A stretch of DNA of 64,000 bases, taken from NCBI RefSeq assembly GCF_049243985.1, contig NC_135375.1, positions 84,178,674-84,242,673 on the forward strand. The letters are read 5' to 3'. This document shows, one piece after another, positions 13,401 to 44,785 of the stretch. The stretch comes from Paroedura picta. Taxonomy: Eukaryota; Chordata; Lepidosauria; Squamata; Gekkonidae. Under the pieces are notes generated by a model. It was given only the letters and a program-made list of their open reading frames with translations, ran no database searches and had not been told where the DNA came from. Positions within the stretch are counted from its first letter, which is position 1. Each line of letters begins with the position of its first letter. The translations under genes were made by a program, and so were the position numbers.

Positions 13401-15882
13401 GCCTCCTTCCCACATATCCCCATCTCCCAAAGGGCCGGGCAGGCCAGGCAGGGCTGCCTTCTTCCCATCCCTCCACATCTCCCAACGGCTGGGCCTGGCC
13501 AGGTAGGGAAGGCCATGGGGGATGGGCTGCCTCCTTCCTGCCTTCCTATATTTCCCAAAGGCTGGGCCAGGCTGGGTAGGGAAGACCATAGGGAGACTAC
13601 CTCCTTTCCACACACCCCCGACATCTCCCAAAGGTCAGGCTGGACAGTTAAGGCTTTGGGGGCTGCCCCCACATCTCCCAAGAGCCAGGCTGGGTTGGGA
13701 AGGCTGCTGGAGGGGAGGGGAGGGACCCCATGAAGGTATAATACCATAGAATTCACTCCCCAAACCAGCCATTTTCTCCAGGGGAACAGGTTTCGATCAT
13801 CTGGAGATCAAGTGTAAAAGTGGAAGATCTCCTGGTACCACCTGCAGGCTGACAACCATAATTCTAGCTCAACTATTTTATTTTTATTTTATTTTATTTA
13901 TAATTAGATTAGATAGGCTAGATTTTTGTGCTGCCTCTCTTTGGCACTGCCAGTTCAAGGCGGTTTACAACATTTATAATTACAACATAAATAACACAGT
14001 AACACAGTTAAAAATAGCTATATGAGCCACCAACCCCCAAGCCTTCTGCCTCCTCATTCTCAAGCAGGGGATGGCTTATTTAGGGACAGCCCAGTCTGAC
14101 TGTGTTATTGTCAGTCATTCACTGACATCAACCAAAGCCTGGCAAAAGAGTTCTATCGGCCTGTAAGAACTGGGGAAGTTCCTTTAGGGCCCACAGCTTT
14201 TATGGGAGCTTGTTCCACCAAGTAGGAGCCAGAATCAAATCAGCTCTGGCCCCAGTTGAGGCCAAGCATAATCTCTAGGACCAGGGATCACCAGCCAGTT
14301 CATATTGGGAGTACTCTTTGGGAGGTATAGTCAGGTGGTCTCTGAGATATGAAGGGCCAAGACCACAAATGGCCTTAAAGGTCAATACCAAGACCTTGAA
14401 CCTGATCCAGAATTTTTGATTTGATTTACTGAGTTTATAAACCGCCCCTCTCAGGGCGGTGCAAAACACCAAATACTTCCTTGTATTCTGATTTTCTGCT
14501 ATCAAGAAATGTTTTAATGTGGTGAATAATTAAAAACTTATTCCTGCATTTGTAATCTCTATTGCCTTCTGCAAGGGGTTGGACTAGATGACCCTGGTGG
14601 TGCCTTCCAATTCTATAGTTCTATACTCCTATCACAAACCAAGGACTGAGAACAAGGGATAGTAGGCTGAATAAGGAAACACTGAATTAGCGGCTGTGAT
14701 GGAATCTGGATCGGGAATTCTCCAATTCACAGTATATTATTTTAATTTACTTCACTTATAGTCCAACTTTCCTGCTGATATTCAAGGTGGATCACAACTT
14801 TTAAAAAACACAATTCAGTCAAATAGCAGAAGGCATCAAATATTCACATAGCAAGCATAGGATTACAGAACTGGAAAACCAAAATTTGCCCAAAGAATGT
14901 CATACCATAATACAGAAAACAAAGGTGAAAGACAATGCTTGAAAAGCAAGACAACACTGCAATAGGCTACAGTCCCCCTTATTGTGGGTCATGGAAAAGG
15001 AAGCGTAGTATGTGTCTGGTATATCGACAGTTCTAGATGGTAACCTGGCAACTTAAGTGTCTCAGGTAGACTGGGAAAGTCCTTCATACAACGAAGTGCT
15101 GTTGCACAGGATATAAAGTTCTGCACTTGATAGACCTGAATGGGCTGATCCAACACTGCATATATGTAATAACCTTACAACAATTCACAAATCTGCCTTC
15201 ACACAATTTATAACTCATTCCTGTTCATTCGGTTTCCTATTTCAAATTCTTGTCACGTTTCCCTTTTACAGAAAATATAAGGTTTAGGAAAACTGATATA
15301 AGGTTTACAAAAAAACGCTTTGCCTGAAATTTGATCTCCGGAAGAAACGTTCTATCCCCTGGGAGCTCAGGAGTCCTTTTGTTTGTTTGTTTCAATCCAT
15401 TTGGGGATCAATACCCTTTGATCTGTCAAATTTGTAGGCGGAAAGCTTGAAAATGTCGTGGTGACAATTTCCATATATTCAGGGTTTCTTTAACCCCGCC
15501 CCAAATGGGCTTCTAGGAATCGACGGGATTAAATGACGCTGAAACACGGGTGGATAGACACGCCTTCTTCTAAAACACATTTTCCGAGTGGAACGGAGGA
15601 CTATTTTTTTTATGAACGAGAAAGACAAAATAACTGCCATGGGACGAAAGGGTTAAGCCAAGCCCCACCGAAACACCGCCCCCCCCCCGTTTTTTCTGAG
15701 CATGCGTCTTACAATAACAACCGCCCCCCTCGCCGCTCCAACGGCTGCTGGCGCTCTACCTCCTGAAGGCCGTGCAGGGATTCTGTGCTCCGCCGTTTCC
15801 TCTCGCTGCCCCCGCCCTCCTCCGGGCAGCACAGGCGGGAGCGATGCCGCTTCTTCTCTTTAGCGAGTTTACGGCCTGTCAT
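3530..15882 (-). CDS. CAAP1: CAAP1, caspase activity and apoptosis inhibitor 1 (5' part; 3' exons lie left of the window)
   Basis: Four coding exons are read on the minus strand: 15760-15882 (41 codons), 11053-11253 (67 codons), 5343-5427 and 3530-3608. All visible borders are GT-AG and the phases join without a break, giving residues 1-162 plus two bases. The start [14 protein letters not shown] matches the lysine/arginine-rich head of vertebrate CAAP1, and it is the first ATG of the frame. Exon 2 carries the conserved core IEEGGLDL...[14 protein letters not shown] and [18 protein letters not shown]. Exon 3 carries [22 protein letters not shown], shown here only in part as a match. Exon 4 is acidic (DSDSDEE). 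From the family, CAAP1 is a small conserved protein reported to restrain caspase-10 and the mitochondrial apoptotic loop. The remaining exons, human exons 5 and 6 by analogy, were not found before position 3530 and should lie outside. Identification is firm; function comes from the family only. Confidence 0.93.
4200..4460. repeat. weak old LINE remnant in CAAP1 intron 3
   Basis: Pyrimidine-rich text with TACTTAAAACCCACCATTTCCAATAAGC resembles the 3' coding end of L2-type LINEs. Support is by wording only. Confidence 0.3.
4840..5170 (+). mobile_element. non-autonomous hAT-like element (CTTTCTCAA/TTGAGAAAG ends)
   Basis: The left end ACTTTCTCAAGCAGGG and right end AAGTTGAGAAAGGTT form inverted termini. 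The interior (AGGGTTTCATGAAACC, TATGACCAAATATGGTCAT) recurs in reverse orientation at 51930-52235, showing it is a dispersed family. I could not confirm the target duplication. Confidence 0.65.
5565..5730 (+). repeat. hairpin MITE-like repeat (GTAGCC...ACCAGCAAAGTTTTATTCAAG family), copy 1
   Basis: The left arm TTTTAAGACCAGCAAAGTTT and right arm GATCTTAAAAGTGCTACTGGGC are inverted matches. The same family occurs at 16287, 26040, 26433 and 38441. Confidence 0.7.
7150..7262 (+). mobile_element. CR1 3'-end fragment
   Basis: GGGGGTTGGACTAGATGGCC and CCCTTCCAACTCTATGATTCT are the standard CR1 3' terminus, here in the plus orientation. Confidence 0.85.
8872..10394 (+). mobile_element. 5'-truncated L2-type LINE (reverse transcriptase C-terminal half and 3' end)
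   Basis: Frame pieces give [14 protein letters not shown] at 9025-9075, then a long open frame at 9337-10128. That frame has [48 protein letters not shown] and ELPEEIRAL, the RT C-terminal half of L2-group LINEs. The 3' end, ACCGCCCTGAGCC...GGGCGGTATATAAA, runs into an (AAT)n tail. The upstream part is frame-shifted, so the copy is dead though young-looking. It lies in CAAP1 intron 2. Confidence 0.85.
10395..10448 (+). repeat. (AAT)n microsatellite at the tail of the L2-type LINE
   Basis: About 18 AAT units directly continue the LINE 3' end TATATAAATATTATTGTT. Confidence 0.95.
11331..11588 (+). mobile_element. Sauria SINE, copy 2
   Basis: Head with GTTCAATCCCAGCAGCC, body GAGGTCGGTAAAATGAGTACC, and BovB-like tail GGGTCAGACATGACTCGG followed by TACCTTTACCTTT. 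It lies 78 nt from CAAP1 exon 2, on the opposite strand to the gene. Confidence 0.9.
11898..12245. mobile_element. GC-rich element made of successive perfect hairpins
   Basis: A CpG-rich island in AT-rich intron DNA. Perfect stem-loops are at 11969-11981/11987-11999 (13 bp), 12008-12033/12037-12062 (26 bp, loop GAA) and 12072-12083/12099-12110 (12 bp). Terminal hairpins flank them (CCCGTGGCGCCGCGGG at the left, GCCCGCTGCA/TGCAGCGGGC at the right, 12231-12246). A 22-nt string is shared with the element at 52362-52512. No coding capacity is credible. The family is not recognised. Confidence 0.6.
12833..12990 (+). repeat. possible tRNA-derived SINE fragment
   Basis: TCTAATCTCAAGAGTTGGGTTTGATTCC has a B-box-like core typical of tRNA-type SINEs in reptiles. 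Only a short stretch is recognisable. Confidence 0.35.
13150..13715 (+). repeat. minisatellite, about nine diverged units of 51-79 bp
   Basis: The core C(C/A)CCAAAGG(C/G)(T/C)(G/A)GGCC recurs at about 13168, 13237, 13293, 13361, 13423, 13474, 13553, 13626 and 13677. Each is followed by GGCAAGGC-like and CTTCTTCCCA-like blocks. Both strands look open here only because of the repeat composition. It lies in CAAP1 intron 1. Confidence 0.85.
13755..13858 (+). repeat. dispersed repeat ending GCTGACAACCATA-type
   Basis: CTGGAGATCAAGTGTAAAAG and GGAAGATCTCCTGGTACCACC recall a common reptile repeat whose copies end in TGGCAACCCTA. A related piece lies at 42330-42460. Confidence 0.45.
13870..14470 (-). 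mobile_element. L2-type LINE 3' fragments, reversed
   Basis: ATTTTATTTATAATTAG precedes the reversed 3' end (CAAGGCGGTTTACAACA). After that, 14140-14420 (GAGCTTGTTCCACCAAGTAGGAGC, GGTCTCTGAGATATGAAGGGCC) is the reverse of the coding end seen at 9850-10100. Confidence 0.75.
14557..14630 (+). mobile_element. CR1 3'-end fragment
   Basis: AGGGGTTGGACTAGATGACC and CCTTCCAATTCTATAG are the CR1 3' terminus. Confidence 0.8.
14740..15640. other. CAAP1 intron 1, proximal part: one weak LINE tail, otherwise unassigned
   Basis: 14745-14830 resembles a reversed LINE 3' end (CTTATAGTCCAACTTTCCTG...AAGGTGGATCACAAC). Apart from that I see no feature I can support up to the CpG island. Confidence 0.4.
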
Positions 15883-16260
15883 GGCGCCCTCCTCGGACAC
15901 TGCTCTTAATAACTATACATATTTCTCTTTTAACTGCTCATAGTGCATCAACCACCACGGCCGCCCGTTGCCAACAAAGAGGCGCGACGCTTGACCACCA
16001 TCCTTTGCGGCGCGAATTGATGACGCCACACCCAGCGCCTCGCCGGCAAGGCGGCAGCGTCTCGCGGCTTTTCCCGTCGCTCTCTGTCGGAGTGGGCGGC
16101 TGCCGCCTATGAGGAGGACCCCACTCTGAAGACGGGCGCGTGCCCACGAAAGCTTGTACCGGCCTGATTCTTGGTCGGGCCTTCGGGAAATGGCGGTTGA
16201 CGCCTCACGGTGCGGTCACCGAGCTTGTTTACGCGGTCTACGGGCAATAAGTTTCTGGTG
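15640..16260 (-). promoter_or_regulatory. CAAP1: CAAP1 CpG-rich promoter and first exon region
   Basis: The region is strongly GC- and CpG-rich compared with its flanks and surrounds the first coding exon. It holds a CRE-like TGACGCCA at about 16021 and several GGCGC/GCGCG runs. There is no TATA box at a fixed distance, so dispersed CpG-island initiation is inferred. No divergent gene was seen on the plus strand up to 18600. A hairpin repeat begins at 16287, just beyond the island. Confidence 0.6.
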
Positions 16261-16286
16261 GAGATTCTTTCCCTTTTTAATCGGTT

Positions 16287-16485
16287 CAGGTTGGGTAGCC
16301 GTGTTGCTCTGAAGCAACAGAACAAAGTCTGAGAGCACCTTTACGACCGCCGACATTTGATTCAAGAAAGAAGCTTTCTCGTGCAAGCACACCCATATAT
16401 CTGAAGGAGTGTGCTTGCACTCGAAAGTTTGTCTCTTGAATAAAACTTTGTTAGGCTTAGTGCCACTGAACTCAAATTTTATTAT
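16287..16485 (+). repeat. hairpin MITE-like repeat, copy 2, next to the CAAP1 promoter
   Basis: CAGGTTGGGTAGCCGTGTTG begins the copy. Near-inverted arms AGAAGCTTTCTCGTGCAAGCAC and GTGCTTGCACTCGAAAGTTT form the stem, and ATAAAACTTTGTTAGGC follows. Confidence 0.75.
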
Positions 16486-16649
16486 AACGTTTGCAGTTTC
16501 TTTTGTATTGGCAGCCTGGAGCCATTTTCAAAATTAGACATAAACGATATTTCTCTTGCACTTTGTGTAAACATAAAAGGCCACATCTTAGGGGCCAAAC
16601 TGCAAGTACTCAAGTTGCTGGTTAGTCTTTGAATAGGAGCCCATCAAGT

Positions 16650-16745
16650 TGCTATGCAGAGGCAGGCTATGGCAAACCATCTCTGAATGGCTCTTGCCTC
16701 AAATCCCAGGTGGAGGGTCACAGGCAGCTGTGATTTGACAGTAAC
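16650..16745 (+). mobile_element. 5S-type SINE, 3' part only
   Basis: AGGCAGGCTATGGCAAACCATC and GCAGCTGTGATTTGACAG match the 3' half of the SINE seen fully at 29590-29800. Confidence 0.6.
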
Positions 16746-16749
16746 AGAA

Positions 16750-17455
16750 AATGACAGGTATTAGCCTGGATAGCATGCAAGGCTTGCCATGTGTTTCCTA
16801 TAAGATTATAGAGGAGGCTAGAGTTCCTTAGCACATTTACACTACAAAGAGGTAACAGGTATCTTAGGTAGGAAGGCAGCCTCATCCAGGTAACTTGACA
16901 GATGGATTTTTTCTCCAGTTATATCTTCAGGGTTTGGGCTTTTCTTAATTTCACCACCCTGAGAAAGGAATAAAGTATAAAATGTGATCTCCCAGTCCTC
17001 TCTCAACTTTCAATAGCTCTTCCTTAAGTAATAATGTATTTTACAGAGATATCTTCAGAAATAAAAGAGCCCAGCACTACATTTTAAAGAATTATTCCAG
17101 TATAGGTTTATGTAAATCAGAGATTATTTCATGAGATGTGTGAAGTATACATCCATTAGGCAAATACAGTTACCCCGAAAGATGGCAGGGGGAGATGAAA
17201 TAAAGTGTTGGAATAGATTGTTGTAAACTTCTGTAGCTATGCACTCACCCATCCAGAATTATCATTTGACATGCTTACTTTTAATTTTTTTTTATACTGG
17301 CTCCCACATTAGCAGTCATCTCTCTTGAACCAAGCATGAATATACGTTAACACTTGACAGTTCAGGTCAGTACTATGCATAATAGTAGAACAGACAGCTA
17401 TTTGAAAATATTTATACTTACTACCCTTACACACTTTTTTCAAAGGAAGTATATA
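16750..17455. other. intergenic DNA between CAAP1 and PLAA, nothing recognised
   Basis: AT-rich, no splice-consistent coding segment, no repeat I can name. Confidence 0.5.
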
Positions 17456-17461
17456 CATTCC

Positions 17462-17690
17462 CTCTGGCCCTAACTTGGATGGCCCATGCTAGCCCAATTC
17501 CATCAGATTATGCTAAACAGGGTCAACCCTGGTTAGTATTTGGATGGGAGACCACCAAAGAAATCCAGGGCCACTATGCCAAGAAAGCAAAGAAAAAACA
17601 CCTCTGAACATTTCTTGTTTTGAAAACCCAATGGGTTCATTATAAGTTGCCTGTGGCTTGACAGTGCTTTCCACCATTGCCATACTGAGA
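17462..17690 (+). mobile_element. 5S rRNA-derived SINE (5S-Sauria-type)
   Basis: ATGCTAAACAGGGTCAACCC and GGTTAGTATTTGGATGGGAGACC follow the internal control region of 5S rRNA. They are followed by the shared body (CACCTCTGAACATTTCTTG) and the GTGGCTTGACAGTGC tail. Confidence 0.8.
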
Positions 17691-17699
17691 ATAGATGCT

Positions 17700-18550
17700 G
17701 GAGTATATAAAAGGGTATTTCAGATAGACCTTAGACTAGCACACTGGAATTTGGTTCAGCATATCCAGATGAAGGTAGATTTCCCCCAAAACAAAATAAA
17801 TTAGGTATTTTGAAACTGAATATATTATTCATGTATTTTGTATATTTCTAAATGGACAAGAACAAAGGATAAGCACATGAACTGCATGATTCTGATAAGG
17901 AACTAAGAATAACGCTGACATTTTGGTAGAACCGATTAGACTTTAGAATGAACATCTCATCAATATGAATGAGGGAGCTCACACTTTGCAGTGTTATTAC
18001 TCCAGTCTGGCTGGCTGCAGATAACATTCCGAGGTTTCACAGTGGGAAGGTTATCATTTAATCCTGAAAGATAGGCATTCTGAAGGAACATTTTACAGAA
18101 ATAGAATCTTTAAAAAGGGAAAGCCCACAGCTCATATGAAAATTCAGCCCACACTTTTGGGGGCATGCTTGATGTTATCCTATTTTTTTCCATAATCTCA
18201 TCACATCAAGGAACTGAATACACAGTGCTGAATTCCTAAGGAACTAGAAAAACCTGCTATAGCAGTTTGCACAGGTTCATGAAAAACCAGGATTACCTTA
18301 GGCATGATGGCTTACCATATAAAAAGGGGAATCTAAGTATCTTATGTTTAAAATAAAAACTACAATACATCTACTTGTAAAGTTAAAATAATAACCCTGG
18401 AATGGCTGAATTTTAAACTGAACCTTATTGAATCAAGATTACCATGAATTTCTGCTTTGATATTAAACTCTAATTAGTAGCAGGAAAAAGTACATAGTAT
18501 ATTCTCTTACATTGCAGCATTAAAAGATAACCATTTAAAGATCAGTGCAA
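17700..18550. other. DNA downstream of PLAA, nothing recognised
   Basis: AT-rich and apparently unique. No gene or mobile element could be supported. Confidence 0.5.
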
Positions 18551-18556
18551 AAATGT

Positions 18557-18562
18557 TTTATT
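18557..18562 (-). promoter_or_regulatory. PLAA: candidate PLAA poly(A) signal AATAAA
   Basis: The plus-strand TTTATT reads AATAAA on the minus strand about 108 nt beyond the PLAA stop codon. It is the first canonical signal I see, which would give a short 3' UTR. Other downstream signals could also be used. Confidence 0.5.
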
Positions 18563-18669
18563 TACGGATTTTTTAAGTTAACAATCAGATAATTAACCGA
18601 TAGTATTTTATCAATTCTTGTAAAATCTTCTTCCGCACAGTCCTAGGCTCCCAAGTGCTTAAAAAAGAG

Positions 18670-41572
<22,903 letters not shown>

Positions 41573-41752
41573 CGCCCTCCCCCTTCCCCTTCCCCACCCT
41601 GACACAGCAGAGGGAACAGCAGCGCCGCCGCCACCGCCCTCCTTCCTTTCCCCCGCCTCTCCTCACCGGAATAGCGTCATTCACGGGGCGCCGAAAATCT
41701 AGCGCTGTCAGGGGTGAGCCGGCGCTTGCGGAAAGCGACGGTGGGCAAGAAG

Positions 41753-41771
41753 ACTACATTTCCCAGAATGC
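41753..41771 (+). promoter_or_regulatory. ZNF143/THAP11-type motif ACTACATTTCCCAGAATGC
   Basis: The sequence fits the well-known long ACTACAATTCCCAGAATGC promoter motif with one change. ZNF143 binds this motif and it is enriched in CpG and bidirectional promoters. It lies between the PLAA and IFT74 start sites. Confidence 0.75.
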
Positions 41772-41871
41772 AAGCAGAGATGGAGCGACTGGGATGAAAG
41801 AACGCGTCTGAAGTCTCGCGATGAGAAGTTGAGGGGAAGGATGAAGCCAGGGACGGGAATTGGCCGACGTG

Positions 41872-41885
41872 GTTGCTATGAGACG
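41872..41885 (+). promoter_or_regulatory. X-box-like RFX site (GTTGCTATGAGACG)
   Basis: Compared with the RFX X-box consensus GTHNYYATRRNAAC it matches 12 of 14 positions; only the last AC of the second half-site differs. RFX factors drive ciliary genes, and this lies just upstream of the inferred IFT74 first exon donor. Confidence 0.55.
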
Positions 41886-41945
41886 GCGGTACACGGGGGA
41901 GGGGGGGAGCCGTTAGATTGAGTTCCTCGCGAGAGGACGAGTGAG
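41886..41945 (+). other. IFT74: inferred end of IFT74 non-coding exon 1 with donor GAG|GTAAGC
   Basis: A near-consensus donor GTAAGC at 41946 in the CpG island fits the known layout of IFT74, where the first exon is untranslated and the start codon is in exon 2. The transcription start was not determined. Confidence 0.5.
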
Positions 41946-42329
41946 GTAAGCGGGAGGGTTGGGGTGGTCCCTGTGCCCCTTTGCGACCGCGCTTGTAACG
42001 GGGATGTCAGGGGGGGCGGCGGGGTTGGCTGTGGCTGGAATGAGCATCCCTGAACCACCCAGCAGCCCGTCGCAGGTTGGAGTTTCCCAAGTGTCCATGG
42101 ATCCTGCGGGAATAAACTGCCCACCACACAAGCCGCTTTCGGGCGAGACCGGCCGCTTCTGTACCACTGAGGGCTGAAAATAGGGGGATCTCGGGGGGGG
42201 GGGGGTGTTGGTTAGTGTCGCTGTCTTTCTCTTTATAATTATAGAGTCCCTCTGTGTTCCCCCTGCATGGTTCAGATTCATCACAAACATACAGGGTTGC
42301 TTGGTTCCCTGTTGCTGTCTCCGGGGATG

Positions 42330-42460
42330 GGGGGAAGGTTGCCATAGAGGCCATTCTCCAAAGCAGGTCTTTTCTCCAGGTGACCTGGTCTCTAGTTCAG
42401 AGATAAGCTGTAATTCCAGGGGATCCCCAGATCCCTCCTGGAGACTGGCATCCCTACAAG
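42330..42460. repeat. dispersed repeat related to 13755-13858
   Basis: CAGAGATAAGCTGTAATTCC and GGATCCCCAGATCCCTCCTGG then CTGGCATCCCTAC follow the same module order as the earlier copy (second motif cited in part). Confidence 0.45.
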
Positions 42461-42944
42461 CATACACTAGAACATTTAAAAACAATATTTTGTTAGGGAT
42501 GAGATATAAAGTATTATATGCTCGTTATTTAGTTTTTACTTGACAAAAACAAAGCATTTAAAGGTTCTACACAATATGTTTGATTATTTTGGCAAAAGTA
42601 AAACATTCAGTTAGATATCTGAATTCTTTATTGAGATTCTATTGACCACCTAGTTCAAGATAGTTTAGAACCAGTAATTAAGAAGATAGACATTAACACT
42701 CATGGTTGAAAGAAATTTCTGTTTTAAAAATATTCCCCAAATCAGTTTACTTATTTACTTATTAGTTCCACATTCTTTACTGAACAGGATTCAGTCTGCT
42801 GTGAATAGATTTCTACAGAACTATTATAAACCCATAACAAAAAGGCGAGATAGTTCCACAACACGGGAGTCCTAGTGGACTACCTACTATTGGAAGATAC
42901 TACTGTGTCTTAATGTTAAAGGCAATATAGATGAGTGTTTTGTT

Positions 42945-43112
42945 GTCAGGTTGCAACCAATTTATGGTGATCTTGTTGGGTGTTCAAGGTAAGAGACATT
43001 CAGAGGTGGTTTGCCATTGCCTGCCTGTGTGTGACCCTGGTCTTCCTTGGTGGTTTCCCATCCAAATAACAACTAGGGCCAACCCTGCTTAGCTTTCAAG
43101 GTCTGATGAAAA
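42945..43112 (-). mobile_element. 5S rRNA-derived SINE, reversed
   Basis: TCAGAGGTGGTTTGCCATTG, GGTGGTTTCCCATCCAAATA and AGGGCCAACCCTGCTTAGC are the reverse of the SINE at 29586. Confidence 0.8.
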
Positions 43113-43549
43113 GGGTGTCAGGACATGAATAATTTATTGGAACAAAAAGCAATTGGAATTAGATACTCTGCTTTGGATATGGCAGAAGAAACCCCTAACT
43201 CTGTTTTTATGCAGTTAATCTTAACTTAAGCATGGATTAAATTATAGTTAGAGCTGTAGTTTTCATCTGATGTTAATACAAAGGATGGGTTTTTCAGAGT
43301 TTAAAGGGGCAGCTAATTTTGCTATATGGTTAAAGTGAGTTGATGAAACTATAAAATATTGATCCTATTATTGTACTGATATCAGACATTAGTTTAGTTT
43401 ATTCAATTTCTATACCACCCGCCAACATGGGGGCAAGTTGCATTTCAGTACCTTTATATCCCTATTTACAAATGAGAGGTTTAATACAACCTATGCAACA
43501 AACAGATAATATACTTTGAGCTTTAAATACATTTGAACACATCTTAGTC

Positions 43550-43690
43550 TAAATTGGATGGCAGACCACCAAGGAAGTCCAGAGTAGCTACATAAAGGCA
43601 GGAAATAATAAATCCCCTCTAAATGTCTCTTCCCTTGAAAAACCTACAGAGTTGCTGTAAGTCAATTAAAACTTGACCTCATTTTATATA
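43550..43690 (+). mobile_element. 5S-type SINE, 3' two-thirds
   Basis: TTGGATGGCAGACCACCAAGG, CCCCTCTAAATGTCTCTTCCC and GAGTTGCTGTAAGTCAATT (motifs cited in part) match the family body and tail. Confidence 0.7.
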
Positions 43691-43885
43691 ATCAAAAGAA
43701 TTACCAAAAATACACTTCTTTAATAGATCAATAAAATAAGACAACAGTGTATAAACTAAAGTGGGGAACTTTCCTAAAGGCAAATAATATATAAAAATAT
43801 GTGTAGAGTTTTATTTATGTGTTTGTTTATTCCATTGAAGCCCCCACTTTCTCCCCCAGTGGGAATGCAGTGACGTACCGTATAA

Positions 43886-44256
43886 CAGTGGTCCCCAACC
43901 CCTGGTCCGGGGACCGGAACCGGTCTGTGGATCAGTCGGTACCGGGCCGCGGCTCCTCCTCCCTGGCTGCTACCTCAGGGGCTGCCCTGCCACTCTGCCG
44001 CCAGCTCACCCTTGGTCTCTCTGGCGGCTGCCATGGCTGGGGCTCCCCCTCGGCGTGGCACTGTGCAACTGCTGCTGGCAGTGCCCCCCAGCGGGTGGCA
44101 GGAAGTCAGGGGCTCTGGTGGGAAAGCAAGCGGAGCAGGGGCTCAGGCGGCAGGGGTGACGTCCCTTGGCAAAAGACTACCTCCCCCCCCCCCGGGCCTC
44201 AGTAAAATTTTCAAGCATTGACCGGTTCCCAGTGATAAAAAGCTTGGGGACCACTG
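43886..44256. mobile_element. non-autonomous hAT element, family A copy 3 (371 bp)
   Basis: Ends CAGTGGTCCCCAACC and GCTTGGGGACCACTG; target duplication CCGTATAA at 43878-43885 and 44257-44264. In IFT74 intron 1. Confidence 0.94.
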
Positions 44257-44258
44257 CC

Positions 44259-44448
44259 GTATAACATTTAAGCACACAAGACCCCTGTGGGGTAGGTTAG
44301 GCTGAGAGAAAATGTGACTGGCCCAATATTACATTGTGGGTAATAACCAGAATAATTTACATGCAGAGTGAGGATTCAGACCTGGGTCTTTCAAATCCTA
44401 GTCTAGCGTTAATCATTATACCACAAACAGCCTTAAATATATAGATAT
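44259..44448 (-). repeat. MIR-like segment, left member of a recent 190-bp duplication
   Basis: The GGTAGGTTAGGCTGAGAGA...GACCTGGGTCTTTCAAATCC core is MIR-like and reversed. The whole segment, with non-MIR flanks, recurs at 49738-49925 with about four differences. Confidence 0.85.
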
Positions 44449-44785
44449 TCTACCCTGCCTAGATTAGCCAGAATAACAGCTAACGTATCCAATCTATGGT
44501 AAAAAAAACAAAAAAGAAACAAAAATCATACATGCTAGATAATCTTTAAAAGTCTTTTTCAATGAGTTGTATTTCTTAAGGGTTGCACTCATAATATTTG
44601 CATAAACTATAAGTCAGTGATGCTTAAATATAATTTTGATTTAAAATTTAAAGGGAATTCTAAGGCCTTTCTTAATGGCTTTATCAATCTGTAGTTGTTT
44701 CAAATATAGGAAACCTATACCGAGGACTCTAATGTGTAATATATGCTTATTATTAACAGAGGGAAGTTAAAAGGAAAGGAGTAAA

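Larger units (their letters stand above)
41573..41945. promoter_or_regulatory. bidirectional CpG-rich promoter between PLAA and IFT74
   Basis: The PLAA start codon (41572, minus) and the inferred non-coding first exon of IFT74 (plus, donor GAG|GTAAGC at 41945/41946) face away from each other across under 400 bp of CpG-rich DNA. The interval has a ZNF143-type site at 41753-41771, an inverted CCAAT box at about 41858-41862 and an X-box-like site at 41872-41885. No TATA box was seen. Confidence 0.8.

Noticed and set aside
12802-13756. Long frames on both strands (up to 206 codons)
   Set aside because: They lie over the minisatellite and its GC-rich flank; frames open on both strands reflect composition and the repeat, and no domain is seen.
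15709-15900. An earlier CAAP1 start six codons upstream
   Set aside because: The upstream codon is GTG, not ATG; the family starts at MTG.
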